Position numbers and translations under genes: made by a program. 64,000 nucleotides of DNA from AWTP1-18 sp036504515. Lineage in GTDB: Bacteria > Pseudomonadota > Gammaproteobacteria > Burkholderiales > Rhodocyclaceae. Location of the stretch: assembly GCA_036504515.1 (NCBI GenBank), contig DASXVA010000007.1, positions 468,182-532,181 of the forward strand, given 5' to 3'. The notes beneath the pieces are model-generated. The model saw only the letters and a list, made by a program, of their open reading frames with translations, was not told where the DNA came from and made no database searches. This document shows positions 13,396-21,057 of this stretch, piece after piece. Positions within the stretch are counted from its first letter, which is position 1; the number at the start of each line of letters is the position of its first letter.

Positions 13396-13947
13396 TTAAA
13401 GAAGCCCAGTTCTGGCGGCAATAGTCTTGATTTCTTCGCCGCCTGGTTTAGTACATTCTTTGTTCCAGTTGGTCGCAAACGCCCCATTATCTCTTTCCCT
13501 TAATAGGAGTTTCCCTTTAGGGGTAAGTACTGCGGAGCTAGGGAGAATCGCACCGAAGCTGTTTTTTGCTCGGTATTCATAGCAAGCAAAGTCAGTGGGG
13601 GTTAGATAGAGAGATGTTAGCTCGAAGGTAGCTGGATCTTTCATGCCATTTTTAAGTTGCATAGCCCCTGCGATTCCCCATTGGATCAGGACTTCATGCT
13701 TTTTTCTGTCTGATTCTTCTTTGACTTTTTGTTGGGGACTTTTGGCAGCCTCAGCTTGCTCCCTGGCTTCCTTGACTCTGTTGCTGTCTATGGTGGCGCC
13801 AACTATGCCAATACCGAGCGCAATGAGAAACAGCTTAACAAGTAGGCTTACAGGTTTCTTAAAACTTACTTTTGCGCCGCAATGCGGGCAGCTCTTGGCC
13901 TCTGTACTAACTTGAGCGTTGCATTCTTTACAATTGATTAGAGCCAT
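13396..13947 (-). CDS. Zinc-ribbon membrane protein beside the repressor (possible exclusion gene)
   Basis: This 183-residue protein has a zinc ribbon at residues 6-23 (CKECNAQV, CPHCGAKV), a membrane helix at about 31-52 (PVSLLVKLFLIALGIGIVGA) and a charged coiled segment. The C-terminal domain includes KDPATFELTSLYL and NWNKECTKPGG. It lies downstream of the repressor on the same strand, before a terminator. It should therefore be made in the lysogen, the position held by rexAB in lambda. A superinfection-exclusion or host-modifying role is inferred from position only. The ribosome site is weak. Confidence 0.65.
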   Translation of the reverse strand: MALINCKECNAQVSTEAKSCPHCGAKVSFKKPVSLLVKLFLIALGIGIVGATIDSNRVKEAREQAEAAKSPQQKVKEESDRKKHEVLIQWGIAGAMQLKNGMKDPATFELTSLYLTPTDFACYEYRAKNSFGAILPSSAVLTPKGKLLLRERDNGAFATNWNKECTKPGGEEIKTIAARTGLL

Positions 13948-14041
13948 TAATCAAAATCCAATTTGATCTGAGTAGGGAAGTTGACGATAGCGGCTTTTAT
14001 TGGCTCTGTATATATGCCTTTGGTATTAGGCCCGCCTGCGC

Positions 14042-14428
14042 TCATCCTGGCTTGGGCCCGTTTTTGCCGGAGAGCATTGAGGGGGTGTCGGCTGTCTCTA
14101 TGATGATCTTTGCCTGGGTTAGCCACATTAGCCTCATATCTGGACTGGCTAAGCGGAATGCCTGAAGGACTATTGCCTCTTCTGGGCTAGGAAGTCCATA
14201 ACTTGCTGTTGGTTCGCAAGCAGTCAGTGATGTTTGACCAGTTTCTAGCCATTCTGGAGATACTGATAGGGCTTTTGCTATCCCAAGCAGGTGTTTGGTA
14301 TTGCGGCGAGCCCCCGATTCAAGCATTCCAATGACGGACTGGCGGCAGCCAGCTTTCTTGGCTAGCTCCGTTTGTGTTAGCCCTGCAGTCTCGCGGGCTG
14401 TAATGAGTCTTTCCTTAAATTCCGTCAT
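14042..14428 (-). CDS. Xre-family prophage repressor without peptidase domain
   Basis: This 128-residue protein has an N-terminal helix-turn-helix (residues 5-60: LITARETAGLTQTELAKKAG, CRQSVIGMLESGARR). It should bind the four operators flanking the two early promoters. It lacks the S24/LexA-type autocleavage domain that lambda CI uses, being only half that length, so induction must occur another way (antirepressor or direct competition by Cro). It has hardly any ribosome site before ATG 14428. Confidence 0.85.
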   Translation of the reverse strand: MTEFKERLITARETAGLTQTELAKKAGCRQSVIGMLESGARRNTKHLLGIAKALSVSPEWLETGQTSLTACEPTASYGLPSPEEAIVLQAFRLASPDMRLMWLTQAKIIIETADTPSMLSGKNGPKPG

Positions 14429-14454
14429 AACCTAATTGTGATGATTTGGTCTAT

Positions 14455-14493
14455 CACGATGGTGTTGACAGAAAAAAACACGAACGTGATAAT
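14455..14493 (+). promoter_or_regulatory. Rightward early promoter with two operators
   Basis: TTGACA (14465-14470), 17 bases, then GATAAT (14488-14493). Operator cores CACGATGGTG (14455-14464) and CACGAACGTG (14479-14488) are 24 bp apart, the same spacing as at the leftward promoter. The predicted transcript start is about 14500, which is the A of the first start codon. Confidence 0.85.
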
Positions 14494-14499
14494 GTGGGC

Positions 14500-14748
14500 A
14501 TGGATACCCATATCAAACTCGTGCAAGAACTTTTGGAAACTGGCTTGACCCAGCAAGCCCTTGGGGCTCGTCTCGGTAAATCTCAGGCTTGGGTCGGCTC
14601 TTTGCTGGCCAGAAAGTTTCAAGACATCAAGTGGGCCGACGGAGAGGCATTGCGAACGCTCCATGCAGAGCTTTGCCAGTCTCCGGTTGGAAAAATCATA
14701 AAGACTACCCGGCAGCAACTCGGTCTTGCTGGTGATCGGAATGACTGA
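14500..14748 (+). CDS. Cro-like regulator
   Basis: This 82-residue protein is predicted to be DNA-binding, with a helix-turn-helix (LLETGLTQQALGARLGKSQA) at about residues 9-30. It is divergent from the repressor and is the first gene of the rightward operon, so it is the Cro counterpart. No ribosome site precedes ATG 14500, and the expected transcript start coincides with it, so the message is probably leaderless. Confidence 0.75.
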   Translation: MDTHIKLVQELLETGLTQQALGARLGKSQAWVGSLLARKFQDIKWADGEALRTLHAELCQSPVGKIIKTTRQQLGLAGDRND

Positions 14749-15004
14749 GCCCGATAAGTCTTCCCTTGAGCTGGTGATCCGTGTCGATCTGAAAACCGGG
14801 AAGGTTTCCATCGATGGCCCTAAAGGGATGGATTCTGTCCATGGACTAATCGCAGCATTGACGTCATCAGGCGATAAGGGATCTGCGTCGGTGGTGTCGT
14901 TTACTCGCTGGTTGTTGGCAGGAAAAGGGAATGAACCTTCCAAACTCGTGGCGGCTTTTATGCGCGGTGCTGAACGAGCAATGAAGAGGGATCGGCGTCC
15001 ATGA
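14741..15004 (+). CDS. Hypothetical early protein after Cro
   Basis: This 87-residue protein (MTEPDKSSLELVIRVDLKTG at the start) has a beta-rich N-terminus and a basic end (GAERAMKRDRRP). ATG 14741 overlaps the end of the Cro-like gene. It lies before a strong intrinsic terminator, the place where a regulator of antitermination would fit, but no motif supports that role. Confidence 0.6.
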   Translation: MTEPDKSSLELVIRVDLKTGKVSIDGPKGMDSVHGLIAALTSSGDKGSASVVSFTRWLLAGKGNEPSKLVAAFMRGAERAMKRDRRP

Positions 15005-15108
15005 CGTGCGTGCTCAACGCTACATCCCATTTCTATCCGGTGTGTCCAGCCGGGTATCAAGTTTTCCATTTGCATCACCGTCTCCTCCAGCCCCTTCGTG
15101 GGGTTTTG

Positions 15109-15142
15109 CGCCGGGCAGCAGTTGGGCCCTGGCGTTTTTTTA
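15109..15142 (+). terminator. Early rightward terminator (tR1-like)
   Basis: A 7-bp GC-rich stem (CGCCGGG with CCCTGGCG, one G-T pair) is followed by seven T. A weaker hairpin, CCCC-TTCGT-GGGG-TTTT, precedes it at 15091-15107. Together they separate the Cro transcript from the CII-family and replication genes. Confidence 0.8.
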
Positions 15143-15194
15143 TTGTGGGGCGAGGGGTGTCAATAAAAAACGGTAACCGAGAGGAGCCTTAACC

Positions 15195-15704
15195 GTGGTT
15201 AAGCGATATAGCGAAATTGGCGTCCATGACGCGCTTTACATTGCCGCGAGGGATTACCCGGGTGGTATTGAGGCACTGGCCCTGCGTATGGGCATTTCCC
15301 CCAATGTACTGCGGAACAAGTTGCGGCCTGACATTGAGACGCACCACACGACGCTGGAAAACTTTGCAGAGATCGTTGAGTTTCTGGATGCGACCAAGCC
15401 GGATGCGGGTGATCTGGCCGTTGATGCCTTGATGTGGCGGTTGAACCGAGTATCGGTTCGCTTGCCCCATGGTGATGACGTTGATAGTGACAAGTTGCTG
15501 AGCCTGGTGGCTGAACTATTTTCCCATGATGGTCAGCTTGCTGAGCAGATACGAAAGGCGCTCGATAAGGACAACTTTGTTGATGATAAAGAGCTGGCCA
15601 GGATTGAAAAGGCAGTTCAGGAGTCATCTGAAACTTTGATGACGGTGCGGAATGAGGCTCGGCAAAAGCATGCCGCCGACAAGGCCAAGGCGGGCAAGCG
15701 CTGA
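15195..15704 (+). CDS. Phage regulatory CII family protein
   Basis: This 169-residue protein of the phage regulatory CII family (Phage_CP76 type) activates or represses early transcription. Visible family blocks are VHDALYIAARDYPGGIEALA, LALRMGISPNVLRNKLRP and HHTTLENFAEIVEFL, forming a helix-turn-helix. The C-terminal half is a charged helix. GTG 15195 has GAGGAG 8 bases upstream. It is the first gene after the tR1-like terminator, as cII is in lambda. Confidence 0.85.
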   Translation: MVKRYSEIGVHDALYIAARDYPGGIEALALRMGISPNVLRNKLRPDIETHHTTLENFAEIVEFLDATKPDAGDLAVDALMWRLNRVSVRLPHGDDVDSDKLLSLVAELFSHDGQLAEQIRKALDKDNFVDDKELARIEKAVQESSETLMTVRNEARQKHAADKAKAGKR

Positions 15705-15707
15705 TTC

Positions 15708-18281
15708 ATGACTGATAGCAAAAAGGTAGCTATACCCGGAGGGGGAGTGGATCACCCACGGGTTGATACTGATGCGCTTCTGGAAGACGTTGATATCGTC
15801 AAGGTCATCGACGGCTATGTGGCGCTTGAGAAATCCGGCGCTGAGTTTCAGGCCTGCTGCCCCTTCCATACAGAAAGTACGCCATCGTTCAAGGTGAGCC
15901 CATCAAAGCAGATTTATAACTGCTTTGGCTGCGGTGCTAATGGAAATGCCATCAATTTCCTGATGAATTACAGGGGTGTTGGTTTTCTTGATGCCTGCCG
16001 CGAGCTGGGTGCGGATATTCCTGAATCAGGCAGGGCCACTGGGGTAATCAAGCCGCCCGCTGCCGTGAGGCGGGAGTCGGTAAAGGCCAAGAAAGATGAG
16101 CCAGTCTGGCTTCCTATCCTGCCTATTCCAGATGTTGCGCCTGAGCCACCAAAGGCACACATGTTCCGTGGCACCCCTGAGCGTACCTGGTGCTATCGCG
16201 ATGGCGAGGGCAGGGCGCTTGGGTATGTGTATCGGTTCAAGACGAGTGACGGCGGCAAGGAAACACTGCCGTTGTCTTGGTGCCATCTTGAGGGTGATGA
16301 GTCGAAGCGGGATTGGAAGTGGATTTCCTTTCCCCAGCCGCGCCCTCTGTACGGTCTGGACCGGTTGGCAGCAAAGCCTGATACGGTAGTACTGGTTGTT
16401 GAGGGCGAGAAGTGCGCCGATGCCGGTGATGTTGAGCGCCCTGACCTGGCCGTAGTTTCGTGGCCGGGTGGTGGCAAGGCGGTTGATAAGGTTGATTGGT
16501 CCCCCTTGGCTGGCCGGACGGTGATCACTTGGGCAGATTGCGATGGCAAGCGGGTTCCGCTGAATGCTGAGGAAACCGAGGCCATCATTGATGACGGCCG
16601 TCTGGCTGGCATGCCCAAGGGTAATGAGAAGTCGGCCCTGGTCAAAGAATTGAAGAAGCTAAAGCAAGATGCTTTGGTTGCTGCACAAGCTGAGAAACCC
16701 TTACTGCCAGAGGCTGATCAGCCAGGCGTAAAGACGATGGCCAAGGTGCATGGGCACCTGCATAAGATTGGCTGCACGGTCTGGAACATCCGCATTCCTC
16801 TGCCTCTTGAAAAGCCGGACGGGTGGGATATTGCGGACGCAGTCGAGGAAGGGCTCACGGGCGATTCCTTGGTCACCTTCATGCGCGAGCGTGCGGTCAA
16901 GGTTGCTCCTCCTGCAGCTGTAGATGCGATCCCGCCAGAACAGTTGGAAGCGGTTTATACCCCAACAGATGCTAGCGCGGGCCCAGTGTATGACGTTGAG
17001 GCAGATCAGAACGCTTGGCGCCAGGTGCTGCTTTACCGGGATGGGTTGCTGGTTGATTGCCGGGAAAACGTTTACCTATTTCTGAAGCATCACCCTCGCT
17101 TGAAAGGCGTGGTCTGGGCCGATGAGTTCGCCCGCAAGATCGTGGTGCGCAAGCCCGCGCCATGGGAAAGGCCTGGAGCCTTTGAGGAGGGCCGGGAGTG
17201 GGAGCCTGATGACGACTTCCGCTTGGGCCTTTGGTTGGCCCAGTGCGAGCGATTGTTGGTGCGCAACGAAAAGAACATCGCCCGAGGCGTGGCGCTATGC
17301 GCTTCAGACAATCGATTCCATCCGGTACGTGATTACCTCGGGGCATTGACGTGGGACGGAATTACCAGAACGCGCAGCTGGCTAACGGATTACATGGGCG
17401 TCAAAGAGTCGGAATACACGGCTCTGGTAGGACATTTCTTCTTGATCGGTATGGTGGCGCGGATTTATCACCCAGGCTGCCAGATGCGGTTTATGCCGAT
17501 CTTTGAGGGTAAGCAGTTTCGAGGAAAGTCGTCGGCTTTACGCATCCTGGGTGGCCAGTGGTATGGCGACACGGTACTCGATCTCAATAACAAGGATTGC
17601 TACCAGTTGATCCAGGGTAAGTGGCTGTATGAGATCGGTGAGCTGGATGCTTTCAATCGAGCTGAGGCAACGCGGATCAAAGCGTTCGTTTCAAGCCAGA
17701 CAGACCGGTTCCGGGCGCCCTATGACACGGTTCCTCGTGACTGGAAGCGTCAGGGCGTGTTTGGTGGCAGTACCAACCAGGATGAATATTTCAAGGACAC
17801 CACAGGGAATACCCGCTTCTGGCCGCTGAAAACAGAAGAAATCGAGGCAATCAATCTTGAGGGTTTGGCGGAGTACCGCGATCAGCTCTTCGCTGAGGCG
17901 GTTCATCTATTCCAGGCCGGTGAGCGGTGGCATCCAACATCTGATGAGCAGAAACGCCTGTTTGATCCTGAGCAGGCGGATCGTGAGATTGGCGACCCCT
18001 GGCAGCCGCGTATTACGCGATGGTTGAGAAGCTCGACTGCACTCAGGGTGACCACTGAAGACATTCTGGTGGATTGCCTGAAGATCGAAATCGGGAAGGC
18101 GGACCGGGGCAAACAAATGAGTACGGCGATTGGTATCGCCATGAAACGCATCGGCTGGGCAAAGAGACGAGAGCCCGATGGTGACCGCCTCTACTACTAC
18201 GAAAGACCGGCTGATTGGGTAGCGGTATCTCCATCAGTAAGTAGCACTCCTGCTGTGGAAGAGGAGGGTGTTTATGGTTAG
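15708..18281 (+). CDS. Primase-helicase with CHC2 zinc finger, Toprim-like and VirE/VapE ATPase domains
   Basis: This 857-residue replication protein has a CHC2 zinc finger near residues 45-80 (CCPFHTESTPSFKVSP, CFGCGANGNAINF). A Toprim-like region follows (VVLVVEGEKCADAGD, VISWADCDGKRV-type). The C-terminal VirE/VapE helicase-like ATPase begins near residue 540 (IFEGKQFRGKSSALRILGG, Walker A; LYEIGELDAFNRAE, Walker B; GGSTNQDEYFKDTTGNTRFW, sensor). It should prime and unwind DNA at the phage origin. A cluster of iteron-like repeats directly follows it. Confidence 0.9.
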   Translation: MTDSKKVAIPGGGVDHPRVDTDALLEDVDIVKVIDGYVALEKSGAEFQACCPFHTESTPSFKVSPSKQIYNCFGCGANGNAINFLMNYRGVGFLDACRELGADIPESGRATGVIKPPAAVRRESVKAKKDEPVWLPILPIPDVAPEPPKAHMFRGTPERTWCYRDGEGRALGYVYRFKTSDGGKETLPLSWCHLEGDESKRDWKWISFPQPRPLYGLDRLAAKPDTVVLVVEGEKCADAGDVERPDLAVVSWPGGGKAVDKVDWSPLAGRTVITWADCDGKRVPLNAEETEAIIDDGRLAGMPKGNEKSALVKELKKLKQDALVAAQAEKPLLPEADQPGVKTMAKVHGHLHKIGCTVWNIRIPLPLEKPDGWDIADAVEEGLTGDSLVTFMRERAVKVAPPAAVDAIPPEQLEAVYTPTDASAGPVYDVEADQNAWRQVLLYRDGLLVDCRENVYLFLKHHPRLKGVVWADEFARKIVVRKPAPWERPGAFEEGREWEPDDDFRLGLWLAQCERLLVRNEKNIARGVALCASDNRFHPVRDYLGALTWDGITRTRSWLTDYMGVKESEYTALVGHFFLIGMVARIYHPGCQMRFMPIFEGKQFRGKSSALRILGGQWYGDTVLDLNNKDCYQLIQGKWLYEIGELDAFNRAEATRIKAFVSSQTDRFRAPYDTVPRDWKRQGVFGGSTNQDEYFKDTTGNTRFWPLKTEEIEAINLEGLAEYRDQLFAEAVHLFQAGERWHPTSDEQKRLFDPEQADREIGDPWQPRITRWLRSSTALRVTTEDILVDCLKIEIGKADRGKQMSTAIGIAMKRIGWAKRREPDGDRLYYYERPADWVAVSPSVSSTPAVEEEGVYG

Positions 18282-18305
18282 TTTTGACCAGGGATCGGTG
18301 ATCCC

Positions 18306-18567
18306 GTCCAACCTCAAGGTTAGACGGCCCGGAAAAGGTCGGACAGCCAAGACCCGCATGGATAGGGCATCCGTCCGACCTCCTAACCTCGTCCGACCTC
18401 AACCGCCCGCATGCGTGGGCGTAGGTGCGCGCACGCACGTATACGCGCGCGTGAGTGTTTTTATTTTTAGGTTAGACAAGGTTAGGAGGTTAGACAGAGC
18501 TAGTCATATCAAGGCTTCTGCTCGTCCAACCTTTCCGCCCAACCTTGATTTTGATAGGAGGTCAGAC
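18306..18567. repeat. Iteron cluster, probable phage replication origin
   Basis: Copies of AGGTYRGAC in both directions fill this stretch. Direct copies are at 18317, 18336, 18469, 18487 and 18559. Inverted copies (GTCYRACCT) are at 18306, 18373, 18391 and 18524. Partial copies are at 18383, 18479 and 18537. That is nine exact and three partial copies in 262 bp. The centre holds a 29-bp alternating purine-pyrimidine tract and a T-rich tract. It lies between the primase-helicase stop and the next gene and has no convincing coding sequence. Confidence 0.8.
18425..18453. other. 29-bp alternating purine-pyrimidine tract (possible Z-DNA)
   Basis: From 18425 to 18453 every base alternates purine and pyrimidine without a break, mostly GC/GT/AC steps. 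This is the strongest type of Z-forming sequence. It is followed by GTTTTTATTTTTAG, an easily melted run. It sits in the middle of the iteron cluster. Confidence 0.75.
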
Positions 18568-18568
18568 G

Positions 18569-18814
18569 GTGATTGATCGAAAACGATTGAGCAAAGCCTT
18601 TGGGCTGGCAGCTTTCTGGCATGAGTGGTCAGCCGATGAGCGGCGTGATGTTGATGCTGCGATCCGGGCGGCTATTGCTGCTGATGATGAAGAGGTGCTC
18701 AAGCTCTGGTTTGATTGGCTTGTTGATCTTTCTAGCCTTGATGTGGCTGCCGCTCGTTGCCGCATTGCCGATGGAAAAGACCAGGCAGTAGCTGACAGGA
18801 TGAATGCGCCATGA
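18569..18814 (+). CDS. Hypothetical phage protein after the origin
   Basis: This 81-residue acidic helical protein (start MIDRKRLSKAFGLAAFWHEW) has an AADDEEVLKLWFDWLVDL segment. It starts at GTG 18569 with a perfect AGGAGG 7 bases upstream. It overlaps the next gene by ATGA. No family is recognised. Confidence 0.65.
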   Translation: MIDRKRLSKAFGLAAFWHEWSADERRDVDAAIRAAIAADDEEVLKLWFDWLVDLSSLDVAAARCRIADGKDQAVADRMNAP

Positions 18815-18999
18815 CAATGCCCCCGTTCAAGTGGATGCAAGGCGACCCTGCCAATTGCCTTGATCGTCTCCGTGAGCTGAGAAAGCGCATGGAGGCAGAG
18901 GAAAAAAGATTGAAGGAAGTGGAGTTGCGGAACAAGCGCCGCCGTATCCGCAAGCTGGTGAAGCAGGCCAAGGCACGGCAAATGAAAGGGCAGAAATGA
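18811..18999 (+). CDS. Small basic coiled-coil phage protein
   Basis: This 62-residue protein is rich in Lys, Arg and Glu after residue 18 (LRELRKRMEAEEKRLKEVEL), forming one long charged helix. It has ATGA overlaps at both ends. It may bind nucleic acid or pair with a neighbour. Confidence 0.6.
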   Translation: MTMPPFKWMQGDPANCLDRLRELRKRMEAEEKRLKEVELRNKRRRIRKLVKQAKARQMKGQK

Positions 19000-19484
19000 C
19001 TGAACAGGACTTCAGGGATATTGAAGCCAGACTTGAAAACTGGAGGCGTGGCGTTGCCTATTTGAAAGGGGGTGCCGCTAGCTGTGGTAGTGCTGAGAAG
19101 TTCTATCGTTGCCCCAGTGATCGCTTTAAGGTAGTTTCCGGCGTTATGGTCGATATGGGTGATGCTTGGGTTATTGAGCAAGCCTGGCGCACGATTATGC
19201 AGCCTTGGGCAAAGTGGATGATCAAGTGGCATTACATCTTCAAAGCTGCCCCTCACGCTGTAATGCGACAACTGCAACGCCGTGCTCATCACGGTATCCG
19301 CAGGGATCGTTACGACCATGAGCTACGGGTTGCAGTTGGGCTGCTGAAAATAAATGTTGACACGCGAATTTCACGCTCCTATATTTCGCGGCAACAATTT
19401 GAATCCACCGAGTCTGGTGTGTCGAGCAGCCAAATGGCTGCTTTGTCGCGTCAAGAGGAAATGAAACCCGCAGCCGCAAGGTGA
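18996..19484 (+). CDS. Putative late-gene regulator (Q-like antiterminator)
   Basis: This 162-residue protein lies at the end of the early rightward operon, just before the packaging genes. It starts with RLENWRRGVAYLKGG. Its middle (MGDAWVIEQAWRTIMQPW, then WMIKWHYIFKAAPHAVMRQL) resembles the helical core of Q-type antiterminators. An intrinsic terminator overlaps its 3' end, as expected for a Q-controlled late operon. I am moderately confident; a different regulator is possible. Confidence 0.55.
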   Translation: MTEQDFRDIEARLENWRRGVAYLKGGAASCGSAEKFYRCPSDRFKVVSGVMVDMGDAWVIEQAWRTIMQPWAKWMIKWHYIFKAAPHAVMRQLQRRAHHGIRRDRYDHELRVAVGLLKINVDTRISRSYISRQQFESTESGVSSSQMAALSRQEEMKPAAAR

Positions 19485-19497
19485 GCGGGTTTTTTGT
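19464..19497 (+). terminator. Terminator overlapping the end of the Q-like gene
   Basis: AAACCCGC and GCGGGTTT form an 8-bp stem around a 13-base loop, followed by TTTTG. The 5' arm lies within the coding sequence. It would be the barrier that late antitermination has to pass. Confidence 0.8.
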
Positions 19498-19502
19498 TGT
19501 CC

Positions 19503-19877
19503 ATGCCAAGCGCACCTGCCAAGCCCTGCCGACATAGTGGTTGCCACCAGTTAGTCCGTGATGGTTCTGGATACTGTCAGGCGCATCAGTCGGATCGCAA
19601 GATCGGCAAGTTCGCCGATGACCGACGCGGCAGCCGGCAGGCCCGTGGCTACGGCAAGGGGTGGGACGAGAAGCGGAAGCGGACTGCTGAGCGTGCGAAT
19701 GGACTTTGTGAGGAATGTACGCGGCAAGGACTGCTGACCGTTGGTTGTATCTGTGACCATATCACCCCGAAGTTCGAGGGCGGGTCTGATGATGATGACA
19801 ACCTTCAGTGGCTTTGCAAAATCTGCCACGACAGAAAGACAGCAGCAGAAGCCCAGCGTGGCCGGGCTAGGGGGTAG
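19503..19877 (+). CDS. HNH endonuclease
   Basis: This 124-residue nuclease next to the terminase genes is of the type needed for specific cleavage at cos-type packaging sites in HK97-like phages. An N-terminal Cys/His cluster (CRHSGCHQL, GYCQAHQ) is followed by the HNH core: LCEECTRQGLLTVG, CDHITPKFEGGSDDDDNLQW and LCKICHDRKT, with zinc-binding CxxC pairs and the catalytic His in DHI. The start at 19503 is chosen over an upstream TTG. Confidence 0.9.
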   Translation: MPSAPAKPCRHSGCHQLVRDGSGYCQAHQSDRKIGKFADDRRGSRQARGYGKGWDEKRKRTAERANGLCEECTRQGLLTVGCICDHITPKFEGGSDDDDNLQWLCKICHDRKTAAEAQRGRARG

Positions 19878-20014
19878 GGGGGTTAAATCCCTACAACCTG
19901 ACCGCTCGGGACCGGGTGGGAAGTCAAATTTTTACGTGCGGGAGTTTTAGGGAGGGGGGGTACCCCTCTGCAGACGTCTCCACTGGATTAAATTATTTAC
20001 AAAAGGATATGGTA

Positions 20015-20425
20015 ATGGACCATTTTGGAATTGGAAATGCCATGAAAGGCCTGGCGCTGACTTACTTTCAGTCATCCCGCCGAACTGGACGTACCGCCTC
20101 TTTGGTTGAAAGTGTCAAAGACGGCGACCGCGTCGTTTTTGCAGATAGTAAAGAAGCTGAGCGTGTGCGTCGGTTGTGTCTTGAGCGCGGAGTGACGGTT
20201 GAGTGCATCGTAATTGATCCCAAGGAATCTGAGCGTGTGTTTGAGCGGGGTACGTCCAATGGGCGAACGATCTTCGACCATTCATGGGTTGAGCAGAGGT
20301 ATCTGCAATCGCTTGAACGAATCCAGATGGAGATTGATCACCTGGATCGCCAGGCATCCGGTTATGGTGAGTCTCACCGAGAAACCAAGCGCCATGCTGA
20401 AGAACAGGCAGCGTGGCTTAGCTGA
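20015..20425 (+). CDS. Hypothetical phage protein before the terminase
   Basis: This 136-residue protein (start MDHFGIGNAMKGLALTYFQS) includes the blocks RVVFADSKEAERVRRLCLER and TIFDHSWVEQRYLQSLERI. AAGGA lies 7 bases before ATG 20015, better than the ATG at 20009. Similar genes are frequent between HNH and terminase genes in related phages but have no known function. It is followed by a strong terminator. The region 19878-20014 before it has no gene. Confidence 0.6.
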   Translation: MDHFGIGNAMKGLALTYFQSSRRTGRTASLVESVKDGDRVVFADSKEAERVRRLCLERGVTVECIVIDPKESERVFERGTSNGRTIFDHSWVEQRYLQSLERIQMEIDHLDRQASGYGESHRETKRHAEEQAAWLS

Positions 20426-20471
20426 CGCCTGAGAATATTTAGATATCCCCGGTCTGGGGAAAACAAAAACA

Positions 20472-20497
20472 AACCGCCTTCTGGGCGGTTTTTCTTT
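20472..20497 (+). terminator. Intrinsic terminator before terS
   Basis: A 7-bp stem (AACCGCC with GGCGGTT) is followed by a run of T with one C. It sits 15 bp before the small terminase gene. Confidence 0.8.
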
Positions 20498-20511
20498 TTC
20501 TGGAGTCGCAC

Positions 20512-21057
20512 ATGGGATCACGAGGACCGCAGCCGCAGTCGGCTACCGTGCATCTGTTGCGCGGAAACCCCAGCAAAAAGCCTCTGCAAGATTTGCTCGA
20601 TGAGTTCAAGCCTGAAGTCGAAATTCCAGATGCTCCTAGCTGGCTCTGGGCAGAGGCGAAAAAGGAATGGAAGCGAATTTCACCAGAGCTGGAAAAGTAC
20701 GGTCTGATCTCGAAGCTGGATCGTTCCGCCCTGGTGCTGTACTGCCAGGCCTGGGCCGAGTACGTGTGGCACAAGCAGATGCTGACCCGGGCCAAGAACG
20801 AAGCCGCCCGGAAGCGCAAGGAAGCCGAGGATCGCGGCGAGACCTACACCGGTGGTGATGGCGTCATGGTGCCCACGCCTAACGGCGGGTTCACCTATTC
20901 GCACCACTGGGTTGGATCACGTCACGCCTCCCGTGAAGTCAAGATGTACCTGGATATGTTTGGGCTGCACCCTGCAGCCCGTTCCCGCGTTACCACCTCA
21001 GACAATCGCCAGCAGGGCCTCTTTGAAGAGGCAGGCGACGACAAGTGGGATTACTGA
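20512..21057 (+). CDS. terS: Terminase small subunit, P27 family
   Basis: This 181-residue protein recognises phage DNA for packaging and delivers it to the large subunit. P27-family marks: GSRGPQPQSATVHLLRGNPS at the start, IPDAPSWLWAEAKKEWKRI, the long helix with LALVLYCQAWAEYVWHKQ-like packing, and the C-terminal DMFGLHPAARSRV. The stop and the next start overlap as TGATG. Confidence 0.93.
   Translation: MGSRGPQPQSATVHLLRGNPSKKPLQDLLDEFKPEVEIPDAPSWLWAEAKKEWKRISPELEKYGLISKLDRSALVLYCQAWAEYVWHKQMLTRAKNEAARKRKEAEDRGETYTGGDGVMVPTPNGGFTYSHHWVGSRHASREVKMYLDMFGLHPAARSRVTTSDNRQQGLFEEAGDDKWDY

Noticed and set aside
15001..15192. A 63-codon frame overlapping the previous gene by ATGA
   Set aside because: Two intrinsic hairpins with T runs lie inside it, so the transcript should end before the frame is complete. 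The composition is not convincing.
18274..18576. A 100-codon frame on the plus strand with a good ribosome site after the primase
   Set aside because: It is built almost wholly from the iteron repeats and the purine-pyrimidine tract and has a biased, unprotein-like composition. The start of the next gene (GTG 18569, perfect AGGAGG) makes sense without it.
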